A program made the translations under genes and the position numbers. The notes beneath the pieces are model-generated. The model did no database searches. It worked only from the letters and a program-made list of their open reading frames with translations, and had not been told where the DNA came from. 64,000 bases of DNA, taken from positions 110,314,461 to 110,378,460 of the forward strand of contig NC_089595.1 of assembly GCF_019320115.1 (NCBI RefSeq), written 5' to 3'. This stretch comes from Miscanthus floridulus. Its lineage: Eukaryota > Streptophyta > Magnoliopsida > Poales > Poaceae. Shown one piece after another: positions 31,842 through 41,827 of this stretch (within the stretch, counting starts at the first letter, position 1; every line of letters begins with the position of its first letter).

Positions 31842-32680
31842 GCTAGTCCCCGAGCGCCTTGTACCCGTTGTGCAATGCCGTCTTTAGACTTACCGAGCAG
31901 GTGCGAACCAAAACCGAGCTGTCCAAATCATGATCCGACCACCATAAGGAGTTGCCGAGCAGTTGTGAGAAACTGTCGAGCAGCATACAACATCGCCGAT
32001 GTATGTTCTAAACACGGCTTGTCATAAGGGTGTAAGGAGCTCAAATCCAAAATTAAAAATTCCTGCATGGTTAAGTGAAGTGTGCCCACTTAGAATCCGA
32101 AAACAATGGTAAAGATACCTGGTTTATCCTTTGGATGCTCAGAGTCTTTCAGAAAAACAAGCACATTCACCGCAAGGTGAAGTGTGCCCACTTAGTCCCC
32201 GAGCCTGACAGTAGGTGATGTAGTCACGTGGTGCCGGACTCAGAAATTAGTGAACCGTCCGAGCAGGTAGCCAGCCCCCGAGCGTAGCCCCGAGACAAAA
32301 AACAAGCACATTCACCATAAGGTGAAGTGTGCCCACTTAGTCCTCGAGCCTGACAGTAGGTGACGTAGTCACGTGGTGCCAGGCTCAGAAATTAGTGAAC
32401 TGTCCGAGCAGGTAGCCAGTCCCCGTGTTTCTGGTGTAGATATCGGATAAATCAAATCACGACGAGAAATTCAGAGTAATGGCCGTACAGTATCAGTTAC
32501 TAAGCCTCATTAAAATGCAGAGAATTCGGAGAATGTGGCGACGATAAATGAGCGGCGTGGGCTATTGTGACGCGATAGCCCAAGTTGCGGCCCATTAAAC
32601 CATTTTGGAGGAATCGATGTAGCGCTGATCGTGGGAACGGTTTCCCAAAAACCCTCAGAGTCAAGGCAGAGTGGGGGAAG
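31842..32680 (-). other. Element B 3' spacer with duplicated 145-bp hairpin cassette
   Basis: GCTAGTCCCCGAGCGCC follows the LTR (plus-strand view) and is the complement of the polypurine tract. Two copies of a 145-bp cassette start at 32161 and 32306. Each holds TTCACC-loop-GGTGAA, AAGTG-TGCC-CACTT, the core AGTC(C/T)(C)CGAGCC and an inner stem GTGA(T/C)-GTA-GTCAC closed by GAGCCTG. No protein-coding frame. Confidence 0.75.
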
Positions 32681-32683
32681 TGC

Positions 32684-32690
32684 TTTATAA
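32684..32690 (+). promoter_or_regulatory. TATA-like box before the antisense extra ORF of element B
   Basis: TTTATAA in a GC-balanced context, 131 bp before the ATG at 32821. Element F has TATTTAAAG about 148 bp before its own extra ORF, so an antisense promoter is plausible. Confidence 0.45.
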
Positions 32691-32820
32691 CCGCGCCATC
32701 ACACACATCGCCTCCTACCTCTATCAAGCCACCCTGCTTTCTGCCTTCGCAATCCCTGTGCTTCACCTTCCGCACCAATCGCGAGCATTCGCCTCCAACC
32801 CGAGGACCAAAGCATAGGAG

Positions 32821-35800
32821 ATGGCGCCAAAAAAAGGAGCCGCAAAGCCGAAGAAAGTGGCCACCGGAGCCAGCCGCGACGAGGAGTGGGTGCCGTTGAA
32901 GACGTCGGTGGCAGATCTTGATAAGATGGTGGCGGCGGGCGTTCTCCCCGACCGTCTTACTGCTGGATGGCGGCCAGCTAGTGGTGAGCCCTTCCCGACA
33001 CCACATACTGATGAGGCTGTAGTATTTGAGGATTATTTCTGGCGAGGATTAGGGTTTCCTGTCCACCCTTTTTTGAGGGATCTTATGGAGTTTTGGTCGA
33101 TTAGCCTCTGTAATCTGCACCCCAACACCATTCTGCATGTTTCTATCTTTATCCATTTATGCGAGGCATTTCTCGATGTTCTGCCGCACTTCAACCTCTT
33201 CAGGCACTTGTTCTGTCTGAAGAAGAAGGGGGTAGCGGTTCCAAGGTGGTCGGCGGCGTGTACCTGTAGCTCAGGGATGGGATGGCCAGCGAATATATCA
33301 ACGTTCCGCTGAATACCTCCCTGAAAGGTTGGAACTCTAGATGGTTCTATATCAAACAAAGTCACCCATTGATTCGATGCGACGTCCACCATATCCCGGT
33401 TAACCATAGTAACTGGTCGGAGAGACCCAACAACGCTGACATGGAGCAAGTAATGGAACTTCTGGAATTGAGTAAAGGCTTGGAGCTTAGGGGTGAACTG
33501 GTTGTAGCTAGTTTCATAGTTCGGCGCATCCAACCCTGCAAAGAGAGGGCCCACCCAGCATTTGACTTTAAAGGTGACAACGACGGTACCCGTGAAAACA
33601 CAGACCGTCTGACGAAGAAGGAAGTGATAGACCGTGCCATGGATCTATTTACTTCGAATGTCTCGTTCAGCTGGCCAAAAGGAACGAAGGCTTTCAACTG
33701 CACCAACCCGCCTCCTCAGGTAACCATTTCGCTTCGCATCTATCAGGCATTAATTGCCGAGCATAGGACTGACTCACTTATGAAAAGATTCATTCGCAGG
33801 ATAGGGCAATATACTTTTCAAACATGCCAAGAGCCGATTGGCCAAAAGGAGTAGATCCTTGGCGGCCACTGCCACATGAAGAAGGTGAGCCGAGCTCCTC
33901 GTCGGATAGTCCATCCCCAGTGTTAGAGAAGGTCCGCGGGAAGAGACCGGCAGTAGACGAGCCGGCCCAAAAAAGGAGAAAAACCGCCAGCTCTCATGCA
34001 CACAAACCAGGAGGCATCTCTCTTGGAGAGGACCGAGCAGTTCGGCCACGACGAACTGCTGTGCTAGAGTGGTCAGACGATGACGAGGACCAGTCAGCAC
34101 TTCCGCCGAGCACGACGGAGGTACCGGCGGATAATGTCGCTCCCAAGCATCGAGCAGGGGAAAGTTATGGTCGAGCAACGGCGGACGCCCCGGCGATGCA
34201 AAGTACCGAAGCCCTCGAACAACGCACGGAAGGTGGGGCCTCCGAGCACCAAGAAGAGCGGCAGTCCGCTGCGGAGGTGCAGGAGTCCTCCCACAAGGCC
34301 GACCAAGCAGCCACGCCTGGGGGGTCAGGCAGGCATCGCCGATTCAAGAAAATCAATCGGAAGACCAAACCGTGAGTATATTTGCCTTGGAGTAATTATA
34401 TTATTCTTTGATTTCACCTTGTTTCTGAGAAGCCGATATTACACAGTGCGACGCCGATGCCCGTGGCCTCAGAAGAAAAAACGACGACTGCGCCCGTCCG
34501 GGAGTCCCCTAGTGCTGGACAAACAGTGGACGGGCCAGCCACCGCTCCCAACAGAGCCGGTGATGGTGAATCGTTGGTGCACACGACCGGCGCGTCGGCG
34601 ACCGCAACCGCGGCTACGACCAAAAAAGTCATTACCTTAGAAGCGGAAACTGTGGCTGTTGTTGATGCGCCAGAGGTTATGGATGTGACTCCGTCAACTG
34701 CTGAGGAGCGAGCGTCGTCACCCGCAGGGGTGCCAGGAGTGGTTGGAGCGGCGGTCCGACCACGGAGCCCCCCGAAGGTGACTCAAGCGATGGTGGAGGA
34801 GGACGAGGTCGTGGAGATCGAGCGTGCCACGCCTGAGCCCCAGTCCGTCTGGATTCTCCGGAAACGCGAGGAAGAGGTGGTAGTCGTCGAGGAAGAAAAC
34901 ACCACCAGAGAGATAAAGAGGTTGAAATCCGCCATCGCCGGAGTAATGACTCAAATCGAGGTGAGTGCCACGCCAATAACACCGATATATGTTGTCGGAA
35001 GATCAAGGTTTATCTCTTGCATTGTTAATCCGCAGGGGATAGCTCGGATAGCCGACCAACGGCACCAACTGATAAAGAGGATGGAGCCCCTCGCCGAGGA
35101 AAATAAGATACTCCGGGAGGCTTTAAGTCTTTCGGAGAAAAGTATTCAGAGGGCCCAGCGCGAGCGGGACCTTGCGGAGTCGAATTCGCGGGACCTTGAA
35201 CATCAAAATGGGGTTCTATCCGAGCGACTAACGGCTTCGTCCGAGTAGCTGAAGAAGACATCCGAGGAGCTGACAATTGTATCCGAGGAACTTAAGAAGA
35301 TGTCCGAGCAGTTGAGCAAGAAAAACGGGGAACTCGATAGTAAAACTAAACAGCTCGACCGGAAGTGCCAGCAGTTGGAGGATGTATCCAAGCTGAAATG
35401 TGGTATTCTTTTTCACGTAATGTGCTTTGTAGTAAGTGGCCATATATTTTTCTGTTTCTTATCTTTTGTACTTGCAGAGCAAGATGCAGAACTCGACCAG
35501 CTTCGCCAGACCGTCGAACAAATCCGACAGGAGAAAACGAAGGAGTCGGAGCGAGCCGACAAACTGGCCGAGGAATTGAAAGGTAGGTTTCCCCTGATCG
35601 GAAGTGGCGTTGTAATACTTTTTTACCATGACGAACCATTGTAATTCTTGCAGATTATCGACATAAAACCAAGGCACAGTTTGATGTGCTGGTGCAAGAA
35701 GCCAAAGTCCAGAAGGACAACTTCAACACTATAACTACCGCAATAAAACCAGTGCTGGACTGCGTCGACGTTGAACCGGCGCCCCGTCCTGATGGTAGGC

Positions 35801-36078
35801 AGCAAGCGCCAGACACCATCGTTCAGAGATGCAAGGCAGCGTGGGAGAACTTCAAAAACTTCAATCGCGACGCCGTTTTGACCGCCGCTACTCATGCCCT
35901 TGCGGTGGTTCGGTCCCATTATCCATCCGTCGACATCCAGTCGATAAGTGGTGGGTTCGCCGATGGGCTGAGCGACGCGCAGACCCAACAGCTGGAGGAT
36001 GACGTTGAGGATGTGGCGAAAGTGCTTGTCGGCGATATAGACCTATTTGGCGAGACAGAAGCTGTTGGTGAAGCTTAA
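32821..36078 (+). pseudogene. Element B antisense extra ORF (Transposase_28-like), six exons
   Basis: The frame opens MAPKKGAAKPKKVATGASRD at 32821. The conserved block VVFEDYFWRGLGFPVHPFLR…LHPNTILHVSIFIHLCEAFL fits the 'putative gypsy type transposon' domain (Transposase_28). A 1-base frameshift near 33235 and TAG near 33270 (CAG to TAG) break it. Introns by sequence: 33720-33799, 34372-34446, 34961-35035, about 35400-35477 and 35583-35653, all 71-80 nt with AG acceptors and, except the fourth, clear GT donors and fitting phases. Middle exons encode an acidic, basic and Ser-rich linker with RGKRPAVDEPAQKRRK, a likely nuclear signal. Exon 4 is a long coiled coil (TAG at 35246). The last exon ends ALAVVRSHYPSVDIQSISGG…VGEA, stop 36078. 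Function unknown. Confidence 0.8.
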
Positions 36079-36771
36079 AGAACTGCTCGGATATTACCGC
36101 CTGTAATACTTGATTTGTCTGGCTATGAAAAATCTGTGTACTATTAACCCGATGCACTTTTTCCCAATATAAGCTGTGTTCGATCATTTAGTTTTCACTG
36201 AACTAGATGCCTTAGTTAGGTCGTGATCCGTAACGCATAACGCGTAGCCCATGCGTATGTTGGAGAAATAGGCGTTGTCATAAGGCCGTGTCCTACCGCC
36301 CAACACGCAGAGCACCGAGCTCATGGTACGTTTGATGGGATGTTAGAGCCTTGGTGTCTTCCAGAATTACTATTGCGAAAAAACGTTCTGCCTAGCAGCC
36401 AACTTGAGTAACGTGGCGAGAGAAATGGCTAAAGCGGCGTCCGAGCGGTTAGTTCATATATGAAATCTAGGCCTTGACTAGCCCATAGTCCATAACGTCG
36501 AGCGCAGAGGCGCTGACACATGTAGGATGAACAGGCATGGCCAAGGAACCGTAGCCGACCAACCGTAACGCAGAGGGCGGAGCCCCTAAGCACGTGTAGG
36601 ATGTAGTCTGGGACTGGGTCATTTCCATAGAAAACAGAAGGAAAAAAGGTGTGCTGTTTGACGATCGGCGGGCTATGTTGCGAAAATTGGAAGTGCAACA
36701 CTGTCGTTATTTTTGTTGAGAAACCTACGCGACCCGGAGGAAGCATAGTAGGCGATTGTTGGAAAAATCAT
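36079..36771 (-). other. Element B spacer between extra ORF and minisatellite
   Basis: Non-coding. Two related blocks (36225-36320 and 36480-36610) share GTAACGC/GTAGCC-type and CACGTGTAGGATG strings with the interior of element D (46250-46440), showing common descent. Confidence 0.5.
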
Positions 36772-37275
36772 GTTCGGTGATTGGGAGTTAATGTGTTCGT
36801 CGAATTGGAGATGTCGTGTTTGGCGAATTGAAGAGGTCGTGTTCGGCGAATTGGAGAGGTCGTGTTCGGCGATTTGGAGAAATCGTGCTCGGCGATTTGG
36901 ACGAATCGTGCTCGGCGAATTGGACGAATCGTGCTCGGCGATTTGGAGAAATCGTGCTCGGCGATTTGGAGAAATCGTGCTCGGCGAATTGGACGAATCG
37001 TGCTCGGTGATTTGGAGAAATCGTGCTCGGCGAATTGGAGAAATTGTACTTGGCGATTTGGAGTAATCGTGCTCGGCGAATTGGAGAAATCGTACTTGGC
37101 GATTTGGAGTAATCGTGCTCGGCGAATTGGAGAAATCGTACTTGGCGATTTGGAGTAATCGTGCTCGGCAAATTGGAGAAATCGTACTTGGCGATTTGGA
37201 GTAATCGTGCGCGGCGATTTGGAGTAATCGTACTTGGCGATTTGGAGTAATCGTGCTCGGCGATTTGGAGTTGCC
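36772..37275. repeat. 23-bp minisatellite, about 21 copies, with 46-bp higher order
   Basis: The unit AAATCGTGCTCGGCGATTTG plus GAG (23 bp) repeats head to tail. Copies alternate GATTTG/GAATTG and GTGCTCGG/GTACTTGG. In the right half, pairs of variants repeat as a 46-bp dimer. As 23 is not a multiple of 3, all frames on both strands stay open for long stretches and encode the same 23-residue peptide repeat; these are not genes. Confidence 0.92.
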
Positions 37276-37424
37276 GTACTAGTCGAGCGTATTAGAGGCC
37301 GTTGCGGAGTGGCTTATATCCCGCTAACGGTAGTTGAAGCTTATGATGAAGGAAAAAATGTAGAGAAATAATGGAGACCCGAACTTTATTAATATTAAAG
37401 TAAAGAATACATGCCTATGTTATT

Positions 37425-39037
37425 TCAGGGGTAGAAACGTATAAGGTGCTCTATATGCCAGGAATTGGGAACATCAAGTCCATCTAAGTTGCATAAGCGA
37501 TAAGACCCTGGTCGAGTAACACCTTTTACGATGTAAGGGCCCTCCCATGGTGAAGACAGCTTGTGAAGCCCTTCGGTTTTTTGTTTCCGACGTAAGACGA
37601 GGTCGCCGATCACGAACGAACGACCTTTGACGTTACGGTTGTAATACCTCCGCAGACCTTCGAGGTACTTGGTTGTGCGAACGCAAGTAATCAGACGTTC
37701 TTCCTCGGCCCGATCAATGTCTTCTGTCCGAACAGCTGCGGCTTGGTCTTCATCATAGTTTTCTACTCTGGGTGCTCGGAATGCAATATCTGCTGGAAGT
37801 ATGGCCTCTGAGCTGTAGACCATAAAATATGGAGATACGCCGGTACTGCGACTAGCTTGAGTGCGCAGTCCCCAGACCACAGCTGGTAGTTCTTTGAGCC
37901 ATCTGCCCGGGTGCTTTTCTTCTTTCTGATAGAGCCTTTTCTTGAGGGCGTCGAGGATCATACCGTTAGCTCGCTCGACCTGATCGTTAGCTCTAGGATG
38001 AGCAACGGAAACGTATTTAACAGAGATGCACCTGTCCTCGCAGAAGTCCCAAAAATGATGGCCGGTAAAAGTTGTCCCAAGGTCGGTGATGATGCTGTTC
38101 GGGAGACCGAATCTGTGTACGATGTCTTCAAAGAGCCCGACTGCTTTCTTAGCAGTAGCTGCGACGAGTGGTTTGTACTCGATCCATTTGGAGAACTTAT
38201 CAATGGCGACGTACACATACCGGAAACCTCCTGGCGCAGGTTTGAAAGGCCCGATCATATCTAGTCCCCAGCATGCGAACGGCCAGGAAGCTGGAATGGT
38301 CTGTAATTCTTGTGCCGGCACATGTATTTATTTGGCGAAAAATTGACACCCCTCACATCGTCGAACGAGATCTTCTGCATCGGTAATAGCCATGGGCCAG
38401 TAAAAACTTGCCCGGAAAGCTTTGCCGACCAGTGTCCTTGAAGCCGCATGATTGCCACAGGAGCCTGAGTGAATTTCAGATAGTAGCTTCACGCCGTCGT
38501 CTTGGATGATGCACTTCTGCAGTATCCCTTCCTTGGCACTTTTCCTCATCAGGCTACCATCCACCAACATGTAGTGCTTACTTCGGCGAATTAATCGTTC
38601 GGTTTCGATTTTGTCGGCGGGTACTTCGCCGTTGGAGAGGTATTTGATGAACTGTTCCCTCCAATCGGTGACCTGCGAAGGTATCGTGAGTACCAACTGC
38701 TCGGCAGGGGTTACTTCTACAACTTCTTTGTCTTCCTTAATGGATGGTGTCAAGAGGTCCTGAACGAAAACCCCCGGCGAAGCCGTGGCGCGAGAAGATC
38801 CTATCTTCGATAGCTGGTCGGCTATTTGATTTTGATCCCGTACCACGTGATAGTACTCGATGCCGTAGAATTTCCCTTCAATCTTCCTGATTTCGGCGTA
38901 GTAAGCATCCATTTTCTCACTGGAGCGGGACCAATCTTTATTAAGTTGATTGATAACCAGCGCGGAATCCCCGTATACCATGAGGTGTTTTACGCCGAGC
39001 TCGATGGCTATTCGGAGGCCGTGGAGACATGCTTCGT
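37425..39037 (-). pseudogene. Element B second RNase H (3' half) and integrase
   Basis: This is the continuation after the element F insertion: YEACLHGLRIAIELGVKHLM and VYGDSALVINQLNK, the second RNase H with its Asp. Then comes the integrase HHCC region (HSGSCGNHAASRTLVGKAFR…CEGCQFFAK). TAA near 38328 replaces CAA (Gln). The catalytic core has WGLDMIGPFKPAPGG, SIITDLGTTFTG and NDQVERANGM, so the D, D and E residues are present. The C-terminal part ends LIRFYP and a stop at 37425. Apart from TAA 38328 and the F insertion the frame is clean, close to full length. Confidence 0.9.
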
Positions 39038-39042
39038 ATTCC

Positions 39043-39419
39043 TGTCGATGTTTCATCACCGATAGCCTGCCACGGGGGTACCCAGGGCAGTATGTTCGGG
39101 CTTCGGCGTATGTCGAACTCGATGGTTTACGCAAGAGATAGCCGATTTATCCTGGTTCAGGCCCTCGATCGTAGATCGAGTAATAACCTTACGTCCAGTC
39201 GGCCTTAGCCTTTGCGTTGGATTGATTATGATCTGCCCTTCTCTCAGGAGCCCTGCCCTCCATTATATAGTCAGGAGGCCAGAGTCCTAGTCGGTTTGCA
39301 ATAAGATTTCCTAATAGGATTACCTAATAGTTCTACTACTACGATTATATAGGAAGAATCCTAGTTGGACTAGATCTTCTCTCTCCCTTGCGGGGTATCC
39401 TGTGGGTCCCGCATCGACA
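39043..39419 (-). repeat. Element F 3' LTR (377 bp)
   Basis: Minus strand: TGTCGATGCGGGACCC … ACATCGACA. It differs from the 5' LTR at roughly nine sites by eye (about 2.4%), nearly all transitions. The plus-strand TTATATAG near 39266 is the complement of the TATA region. Confidence 0.93.
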
Positions 39420-40260
39420 AGCCCCCGAGCACTTCATGGTTGAGCTCTGAAAAACTCGCTTTGCTCCTTCAAGTCTTGTTGAGTAGGAACAAAATGTCAT
39501 CCGAGTGTTTTCTGGAGTGAAACCTTGTAGCGCTTCTTGGGATCTTTGGGTGGTGAGTGCTTTTTGAAGAAAAAGTGCATCCATCTGGTTGTAGCCCCCG
39601 AGCCTCTTGCTATTTGGAACAAGGAGCTGGAGGATCTTGTCTTGAAGTCGCTCTGATTGTTCGTTGAAATTTTATCAAAAAGAACTCGAACATGGCTTGT
39701 TCCGGGTTCTTTTTGCCGTGATGTCTTGAAGTGGTCTGCGTTGAGGAAGCCTTTTGGTGACGTGCGCTTTTTCGAAGAAAAAGTGCATCCATCTGGTTGT
39801 AGCCCCCGAGCCTCTTGCTATTTGGAACAAGGAGCTAGAGGATCTTGTCTTGAAGTTGCTCTGATTGTTCGTTGAAATTTTATCAAAAAGAACTCGAACA
39901 TGGCTTGTTCCGGGTTCTTTTTGCCGTAATGTCTTGAAGTGGTCTGCGTTGAGGAAGCCTTTTGGTGACGTGCGCTTTTTCGAAGAAAAAGCGCACTCAC
40001 TGAGTGTAGCCCCCGAGCCTCTTGCTATTTGGAACAAAAAGTTGGAGGGTCTTGATCCTTTATGTTGTTTGAAAATTTGTGTTCTGAAGTAGTCCCCGAG
40101 ACTTGGATTATGTCATCATCCGAGTAGTTTTGCGGCAAGCAGCCTCCGAGCTTATGTCCGGGTTCTTCTTGGGTGGTTGCAATTTTTTGTAAAAATTACA
40201 CTCACTGAGTGTAGCCCTCGAGCCTCTTGCTTTTGTTTGCAAAAGTTGGAGGGTCTCCCG
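39420..40260. repeat. Element F hairpin/polypurine-core array (period about 208 bp)
   Basis: Directly after the LTR comes AGCCCCCGAGC (complement of the polypurine tract). The string GTAGCCCCCGAGCCTCTTGC then recurs at 39591, 39799 and 40006 (periods 208 and 207), and as a variant near 40211. Each is preceded by an inverted repeat around a short loop: GTGCTTTTT…AAAAAGTGC (39557), GTGCGCTTTTTC…GAAAAAGTGCAT (39762), GTGCGCTTTTTC…GAAAAAGCGCAC (39970, perfect), TGCAATTTTT…AAAAATTACA (40178). From 39970 on a second small palindrome CACTCA-C-TGAGTG follows. The sequence varies while pairing is mostly kept. Confidence 0.8.
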
Positions 40261-41673
40261 CAGCCCCGTGCTTTCTCCGAGTTCTTCTCTTTAGAAAAGA
40301 AGTCGGATGAAGAGTCTTGATGTGTCGTCGTTGTAGTCTTGAGTTTCTTGTATTCTTGGTCCTTTGTCTTTGGTTCTGAGCCTCCGGGAGTAGTTGAAAA
40401 TGAAGGCCGAGCTCCCTAGCTCAGTGTTGTTTAAGCTATGATGCTGGCCGAGCCCCCGAGCGTATATCCGTGTTGTTTTGTTCAGGAAGAACTCGGATGC
40501 GTGGTTTTGGCGTATTCTTTGATAGTCTTGTTGTTGTCAGATGTAGTTGTATGGTGGTGGTTGAGTGTAAATGCCTTTTGTTCACGGGTTGTACTGTGCT
40601 GGTATATTCTTCCGAATATGCCCGTCTTCGAGTACTGCTTCCTCTCACCTGAGTCGTCCATTATTGTGTCCTGTCTTTTCACTGTGTTCTTTGTTAGGCC
40701 TATTTCGTTGGTACTCCTAGTCCATGTGCGCCGATCCTTTGGTCTATAAATACTGTCCCGGAGTGCTTGTTTTCATTCATTGGATATTCTGTTGAAACCT
40801 TGGTGGTCATGAACATGGTAGTTTGTGAAGTAGAGCAGCCCCCGGGCATGTTTTGTAGTTTCTGTGTGTCTTGTCGTAGCTGGAGGAAGTCTTGTGATAG
40901 GGATTAGAGGTAGGCTGATCCCGCGACAGCATTGTGCCAGGATGTACGTGGTGGTAGTTGGAGGAAGTCTTGTGATGTGGGCTTCGTTCCTTCATCCGGT
41001 AGTTCTAGGTTGATCCTCGTCGCCTGTCTTGAGACCGTCCGGTGCAGATCAACACCATATCCAGCATCACATCGGTCTTGGGTAGACAGATGCCTGCCGG
41101 CCTTCTATGCTCCATGTTGCCCTACCGTGCTGTCGATTTCCGCCTTGGATGCACTGCGTCCGTCCTTTGAAGAAAACAGTGTAACTGATGGCGGTTTGTC
41201 CTTTCGAGTGGCAATTTGGGACACGTAGTCGTTCCAGAGCCTAGTCGTGTCCGTGTTCCTCTTTGCTACTTTGCTTTTCGTGGTGCCGAGTTCGTTGGGT
41301 CTTGTAAGATTTGTAATCTTCTATTTTTGAAGTCGTTTGTAATGTAACGAGTCTTGTCTTCTGAGTTGTCTTTGACTTTTTTGTTGTGATCCCTGTCGTT
41401 CTACCGAGTTCTTTACATAACCGGGTTCTTTTGTTCCTCGTGAGGTAGCCCTTTCTTTCTTCTTTCTTTCTTCTTGGTTTGACGGGTTGTTCTTGTATCA
41501 ATCTGATAATCCTGCCGTGGCGTTGGACGGATAAGTCTGAAATCTGCCCGTTGGTTTTTACCGTTGTGAGGATTCGTGCCCTCCGTCGTTTTAGCTGCGT
41601 CGGTAAATGGACCGTTGCGTTCCCACACTATGCTTTAACGGGCCTTGTGGGCCGTTTGTATCACTGAGAAATC
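40261..41673. other. Element F 3' spacer without recognised gene
   Basis: T/G-rich on the plus strand, with scattered CCCCGAGC cores (40453, 40840). Long minus-strand frames are low-complexity by-products. It ends in the antisense promoter region. Confidence 0.5.
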
Positions 41674-41682
41674 TATTTAAAG
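41674..41682 (+). promoter_or_regulatory. TATA-like box before the antisense extra ORF of element F
   Basis: TATTTAAAG lies about 148 bp before ATG 41828. CT-rich leader sequence and AAACCCTAG follow (about 41724), typical of plant transcription start regions. Position matches the TTTATAA of element B. Confidence 0.5.
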
Positions 41683-41827
41683 ACCTTTTATCTTCCTTTC
41701 CCTTGTCTCCCAGCTCTTGCCTTTAAACCCTAGTTCTCAGAAATCCACCGCCGTCATTGTCGCCATCACCCGAGCACCATCATTCTAGCTTCATCTTCCT
41801 TAGCGCCTTTTTTGCTTCCGCCAGTTC

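Noticed and set aside
36772..37275. CRISPR-like array or a repetitive protein gene
   Set aside because: Units are head to tail without spacers, and long frames exist on both strands only because the repeat lacks stop codons.
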